Shown here: positions 60,904 through 64,000 of the stretch, piece by piece
How the letters are laid out: every line of letters begins with the position of its first letter
How positions within the stretch are numbered: position 1 is the first letter of the stretch
Source: Peromyscus leucopus
Lineage: Eukaryota > Chordata > Mammalia > Rodentia > Cricetidae
Reading direction: 5' to 3'
DNA: 64,000 nt
Assembly (NCBI RefSeq): GCF_004664715.2
Contig: NC_051075.1
Span: 27,026,715-27,090,714 of the forward strand
Translations under genes and position numbers: made by a program
Notes under the pieces: model-generated
What the model was told of the DNA's origin: nothing
The model's database searches: none
What the model saw: the letters and a program-made list of their open reading frames with translations, nothing else

Positions 60904-61249
60904 TGGGACGTGAGTGACGGAAAGGCGCTGCCGGGGAGCTCCGGGGCTCCGGAGTCTGGCTTGAGAGTAAAGTTAAAATACCCGACTGGGACGTGGCTAG
61001 CAACGGGAAGAAAAATGCTCTGTTAGCCACCAGATGGAGCCTTCCTGTCTGCTGCTTGTTTGTTGGAATGATTGTTTTCTAGTATACGGGAAAAGCTCTT
61101 GCATGGGTTGTTTTTTTTTTTTTCCTGACAGATTTTACCCGTGTGTTCAAATGGAGAAAAAAAACAAGGCACTAGCCAACAATCTTTGAAGTATTTACTA
61201 GAAAAAGATGCTCAGATTCTCCTAATTTTGAATTTTCGCCAGTGTGTTA

Positions 61250-61400
61250 AGAGCCAATGAAATGGCTCAGCCAGTAAACTCGCCTGCAGCAGAACCCACA
61301 ACGTGGAAGGAGAGAACCTACTCTCCAAAGTTGTACTCTGACCTCCGCACCTGCTATGACAGGCACGCACCCACACACATGCAAACGCAAAAATCGTAAT
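61250..61400 (+). mobile_element. B4-type SINE
   Basis: gccaatgaaatggctcagcc, aaagttgtactctgacctcc. Confidence 0.75.
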
Positions 61401-61423
61401 TTTATATTTTTGAAGTGTCTTTT

Positions 61424-61555
61424 TAGGCTGGTGGTGGAGGGTCAAGCCTAGAATCCCAATAGTCAAGGTAAAAAAAAAAGACAGGCCACCCTAAGTTACA
61501 TTGTGAACTGTAGACCCTTCTGGGCTACAGAAGCGACGTAGTCTCAAAATCCTAA
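61424..61555 (+). mobile_element. B1-related SINE, diverged
   Basis: aggctggtggtggagggtca, tctgggctacagaagcgacg, gtctcaaaatcc. Confidence 0.6.
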
Positions 61556-61559
61556 AAAT

Positions 61560-61705
61560 TATCCAGGTGTAGTACTTGGTTTATGCCTATAGTTCGAGGA
61601 CTAAGAAAGCTGAGGCCGGAGGATCACTACAGGTTTGAGGACAACCGGAGCTACCTAATGGGTTCCGGAATAGCCTGAGCTACAAACCACTAAGATCCTA
61701 TCCCC
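61560..61705 (+). mobile_element. B1-related SINE, diverged
   Basis: tccaggtgtagtacttggtt, agctgaggccggaggatcac, gagctacaaaccactaagat. Confidence 0.65.
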
Positions 61706-62039
61706 AAAAAAAGGAAAAAAAAATTAAACTCTCCATCTCTCCACTTTGTGTCAGTTTTGTTCCCCGAGAAACCAGAAAGGGTTATAAGATTCAGAGGAAT
61801 GAAAAGTGCTTAGCAGTGGCTGAATTCTTCAGGACTCTAAAAATGACAATTACTGCAATGTTGTTCATTAATTTAGAAAATATTCAAGACTCTGAAGTTC
61901 ACCCTCAGTCCCTGCTCCCTACCCAAGCTTTAGAAGAGAAAGTGGAATTAGGTTTAAAAAAGACCTAGAAATTCTTTAGGAACCACTTCTCTCAGGAATT
62001 CTACTCTCCCGCTTCACGCCACCACCGGAGCCATTAACT

Positions 62040-62167
62040 TGATGCAACCCGCAAGTTGGCGCGGCTCCGCCCCCTTCAGCCTGCCAGCGCCACCGGAGGC
62101 CGCTTAAGCTCCGGCGCCGGGCCGACCCTGGGCGCAGGCGCAAAAGGGATTGGCGGGTTTGAAAACC
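62040..62167 (+). promoter_or_regulatory. Gemin2 promoter and 5' UTR
   Basis: Small GC-rich block with no TATA box. It holds a GC box (ccgcccc, 62068-62074), an NRF1-like GCGCAGGCGC (62132-62141), an E2F-like ttggcgcg near 62056, and TTGGCGGG directly followed by TTTGAA (62150-62163), which resembles E2F/CHR elements. The start site was not determined. Confidence 0.6.
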
Positions 62168-62304
62168 ATGGCGTGGGTTCCTGCCGAGTCTGCGGTGGAG
62201 GAGTTGATGCCACGGTTGTTACCTGTGGAGCCCTGTGACTTGACGGAAGGTTTCGATCCCTCGGTGCCCCCCAGGACGCCTCAGGAATACCTAAGGAGGG
62301 TGCA
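62168..62304 (+). CDS. Gemin2: Gemin2 exon 1 coding part (residues 1-45 plus 2 nt)
   Basis: 137 nt from the ATG to GTG CA, donor GTGAGT. Encodes through EYLRRV and two bases of Gln46. The 5' UTR extends upstream into the GC-rich block near 62050. Confidence 0.96.
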
Positions 62305-62744
62305 GTGAGTGATTTTTGTCGTGCCCCTGGGCATGGACCTGGTGCCGCGCCTGACCTTCCGTGTGCCACAGTCTCTCCTCTGTTTGGGTTCCTATCTATC
62401 TCTCTCGGGAGGTCTGGGAAGTTTAAGATCCCTGTCTGACAACCTACCGTTGGCAAATACCCTTTGAACTTGATTGCACACACACAAAAGGTGTGCTCTC
62501 AAATCTCTTTGCTTTTCATCTAGATAGTGTCAGGAGTTTTTGTTCTTTCATTGGGAGTCTGAATTTTAGTTGCGATTTCATAATGAAGTAAAATGCATCT
62601 GTTGTCCTACACGAGCATAGCGCAGTAATACATTTCACACATTTATCTCTTACTTCCAGGATTGAAGCGGCTCAGTGTCCAGATGTTGTGGTAGCCCAAA
62701 TTGATCCAAAGAAGTTGAAGAGGAAGCAAAGTGTGAATATTTCC
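62168..62744 (+). CDS. Gemin2: Gemin2 (SIP1), first two coding exons, rest beyond the window
   Basis: Gemin2 binds SMN and holds the Sm protein pentamer during snRNP assembly in the cytoplasm. Residues 1-74 are encoded here: [20 protein letters not shown] onward to KQSVNIS, matching GEMIN2. The N-terminal arm encoded here is the part that wraps the Sm ring and reaches its RNA-binding face. The start at 62168 has a good Kozak context (aaaaccATGg). In-frame TAA at 62105-62107, 21 codons upstream with no ATG between, rules out the longer human-type N-terminus here. The remaining residues (about 195, from the usual rodent length of 269) lie to the right of the window. Head-to-head with Sec23a, as in other mammals. 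Confidence 0.96.
62660..62744 (+). CDS. Gemin2: Gemin2 exon 2 (residues 46-74)
   Basis: 85 nt, acceptor ACTTCCAG, donor GTGAGT. It completes Gln46 and encodes [20 protein letters not shown] then RKQSVNIS. Intron 2 runs past 64000; no third exon was seen. Confidence 0.96.
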
Positions 62745-62959
62745 GTGAGTTTTACTAACCAACTGGGTATATTCTAACCGCACACAAACAAATGACAAAA
62801 GCTTTTCCTGTCTTGTCGAGAATATCAGTGATGGTGTGTAGGGTAACATTAGATTGCTCCCTGCAAAGTTAGACACCATTTGGAGGCCAGCCTGCCTTAT
62901 GAGACCCTCTGAAAAATGTAAATGTGTGTGTATGTGTATCATTTAAAAGATTACACATA

Positions 62960-63005
62960 CGACGGAGGCGGTGGCGCATGCCTTTAATCCCAGCACTCGG
63001 AAGGC
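62960..63005 (+). mobile_element. B1 5' fragment
   Basis: ggaggcggtggcgcatgcct, ttaatcccagcactcggaag, followed by a GA run instead of the rest of the element. Confidence 0.88.
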
Positions 63006-63319
63006 CGAGAGAGAGAGAGAGATTACACATACACGCGCCCCAAAAGTACTTCAATTGCTTACTAATGCTGACCTTTATAAGTAAATTATGAAGGAATTTT
63101 TTTCTGACTATACCTTTATAGTTATTATCAACCTGGTGCTTGGTGCACATTCTCCATTTGACATCGTATTGTCTCAGAATGGAAACACAAATGTCTTAGC
63201 ATCTTTCTATTCTTTCCATGCGTACTCTGGTCTTTGTTCATTTGCTTATCCAGCACACTTTTCATTAAGCAATTAATTAGTTTGTGCTGGGCACCAGGAA
63301 CACAGCAGAGGATAAGACC

Positions 63320-63455
63320 AGGCATGTTGTTATGCACATTTATAATCCTAACACTTGGAGGTAGACACAAGAGAGTCTGGAGGTCCAGGTCATTCTCTAC
63401 TACATAGAGGGCTCCAGGCTAGCCTGGAATATAAAAGACCCTCATCTCTGAAAGA
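63320..63455 (+). mobile_element. B1-related SINE, diverged
   Basis: accaggcatgttgttatgca, ggctccaggctagcctggaa. Confidence 0.75.
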
Positions 63456-63586
63456 AAGAATGAGGAAAGTTCCCTGTGCTTGTACAGTAACAGTCTCCTA
63501 AAGGACACAGAAAATAACCAAATAATTACATCATCTGGTCGTTGCATGAAGAAAATAAACAGCACTCAATAAATAAAATAACTACA

Positions 63587-63795
63587 GGACTGAAGAGATG
63601 GCTCAGTAGTTAAAAGCACTGGATGTTTTTCCAGGTGATGCAGGTTCAATTCCCAGCACCCACAGCGCTGCTCACAACCATCTCTAGCTCTGGTTCAAGG
63701 GGATCTCTTTTCACCCGCTCAGGTACCAGGCATGCACATAGTACACAGACATGTATGCAGACAAAACACTCATACACATAAAATAAATGAAACTT
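63587..63795 (+). mobile_element. B2-family SINE
   Basis: gactgaagagatggctcagt, ggttcaattcccagcaccca. Confidence 0.93.
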
Positions 63796-63807
63796 CTTAG
63801 TCAAAAA

Positions 63808-63965
63808 TCTCTCAGCCAATTATAGTGGTACATGGCTTTAATGCCAGCACTGGGGAGGCAGAGGCTGGCAGACCTCTGTTAAGTTCAAGGCCGTCCTGGT
63901 CTACATAGTGATTTCCAGGACAGCCAAGACCACATAGGGAAACCCTATCTCAGGGGGGAAAAAAA
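63808..63965 (+). mobile_element. B1 SINE
   Basis: gtacatggctttaatgccag, aggccgtcctggtctacata, gaaaccctatctca. Confidence 0.92.
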
Positions 63966-64000
63966 TCATCTCAATGAAGATTATATTTAACCTAAGATCA

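Larger units (their letters stand above)
59930..60930. promoter_or_regulatory. Sec23a CpG island promoter region
   Basis: Abrupt switch from AT-rich repeats to about 1 kb of GC-rich, CpG-rich DNA around Sec23a exon 1. It has no TATA box in Sec23a orientation. At least ten GC boxes (GGGCGG on the plus strand) lie upstream of exon 1. The island includes the TGACGTGG element and the tandemly duplicated GC-box block, both described separately. Confidence 0.85.
60931..62039. other. spacer between Sec23a and Gemin2 promoters
   Basis: 60931-61245 follows the CpG island and has no recognised repeat. 61250-61705 is B4 and B1-type SINE debris. 61706-62039 is AT-rich and unassigned. Confidence 0.7.
62745..64000 (+). 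other. Gemin2 intron 2 (5' part)
   Basis: Holds a 5' fragment of B1 followed by a GA run, a diverged B1, a B2/B3 and a B1. 63010-63315 shows nothing recognisable. The intron continues past the window. Confidence 0.8.

Overview
This is mammalian nuclear DNA from a muroid rodent. The evidence is dense B1, B2/B3, B4 and ID SINEs, long (CA)n tracts, Lx-type L1 tails and URR1-type repeats. Young B1 copies carrying a 'caggaaaggcgcaaagctacac' type segment, plus several dispersed repeats I associate with hamsters, voles and deer mice (14221-14716, 26795-27105, 39070-39550), point to the family Cricetidae. The species cannot be fixed from this window.

Two genes lie head to head. The minus strand holds essentially the whole of Sec23a, the COPII inner-coat subunit and Sar1 GTPase-activating protein. 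A non-coding first exon sits in a CpG island near 60.3-60.5 kb. Nineteen coding exons run from the ATG at 55282 to the TGA at 3421, and a roughly 1.27 kb 3' UTR ends near 2.15 kb. I joined the exons by hand: every junction is GT-AG, the frame is kept throughout, and the coding exons total 2298 nt, which is 765 codons plus a stop. That is the normal SEC23A length, so the gene looks intact. The plus strand holds the first two coding exons of Gemin2, a core subunit of the SMN complex that assembles Sm rings on snRNAs. It starts at 62168 and runs off the right edge inside its second intron.

Layout: 1-2150 is flanking DNA downstream of Sec23a with L1 and B1 debris. 2150-3420 is the Sec23a 3' UTR, free of recognisable repeats and holding three miR-200-type and two miR-375-type seed matches. 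3421-55307 is exons 20 to 2 separated by SINE-rich introns. 55308-60304 is intron 1. 59930-60930 is the Sec23a CpG island, with a GC-box-rich tandem duplication and a TGACGTGG (UPRE/CRE-like) site. 60930-62040 is the inter-promoter spacer. 62040-62304 is the Gemin2 promoter and exon 1, and 62305-64000 is Gemin2 introns 1-2 and exon 2. Sec23a acts in ER-to-Golgi cargo export and Gemin2 in snRNP biogenesis. They share a neighbourhood, not a pathway.

Most of the rest is transposon-derived: SINEs, broken L1 copies, one class I ERV LTR with a primer-binding-site-like sequence, two solo class II ERV LTRs in opposite orientation, and hAT-like URR1 copies. I see no additional protein-coding gene, no functional structural RNA gene and no new biological system. 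The most interesting items are regulatory (the promoter duplication, the stress-response element and the clustered miRNA sites) and mobile-element related (two tiny 45-49 bp retroposons with clean target duplications, and a nested retroposed segment of unknown origin).
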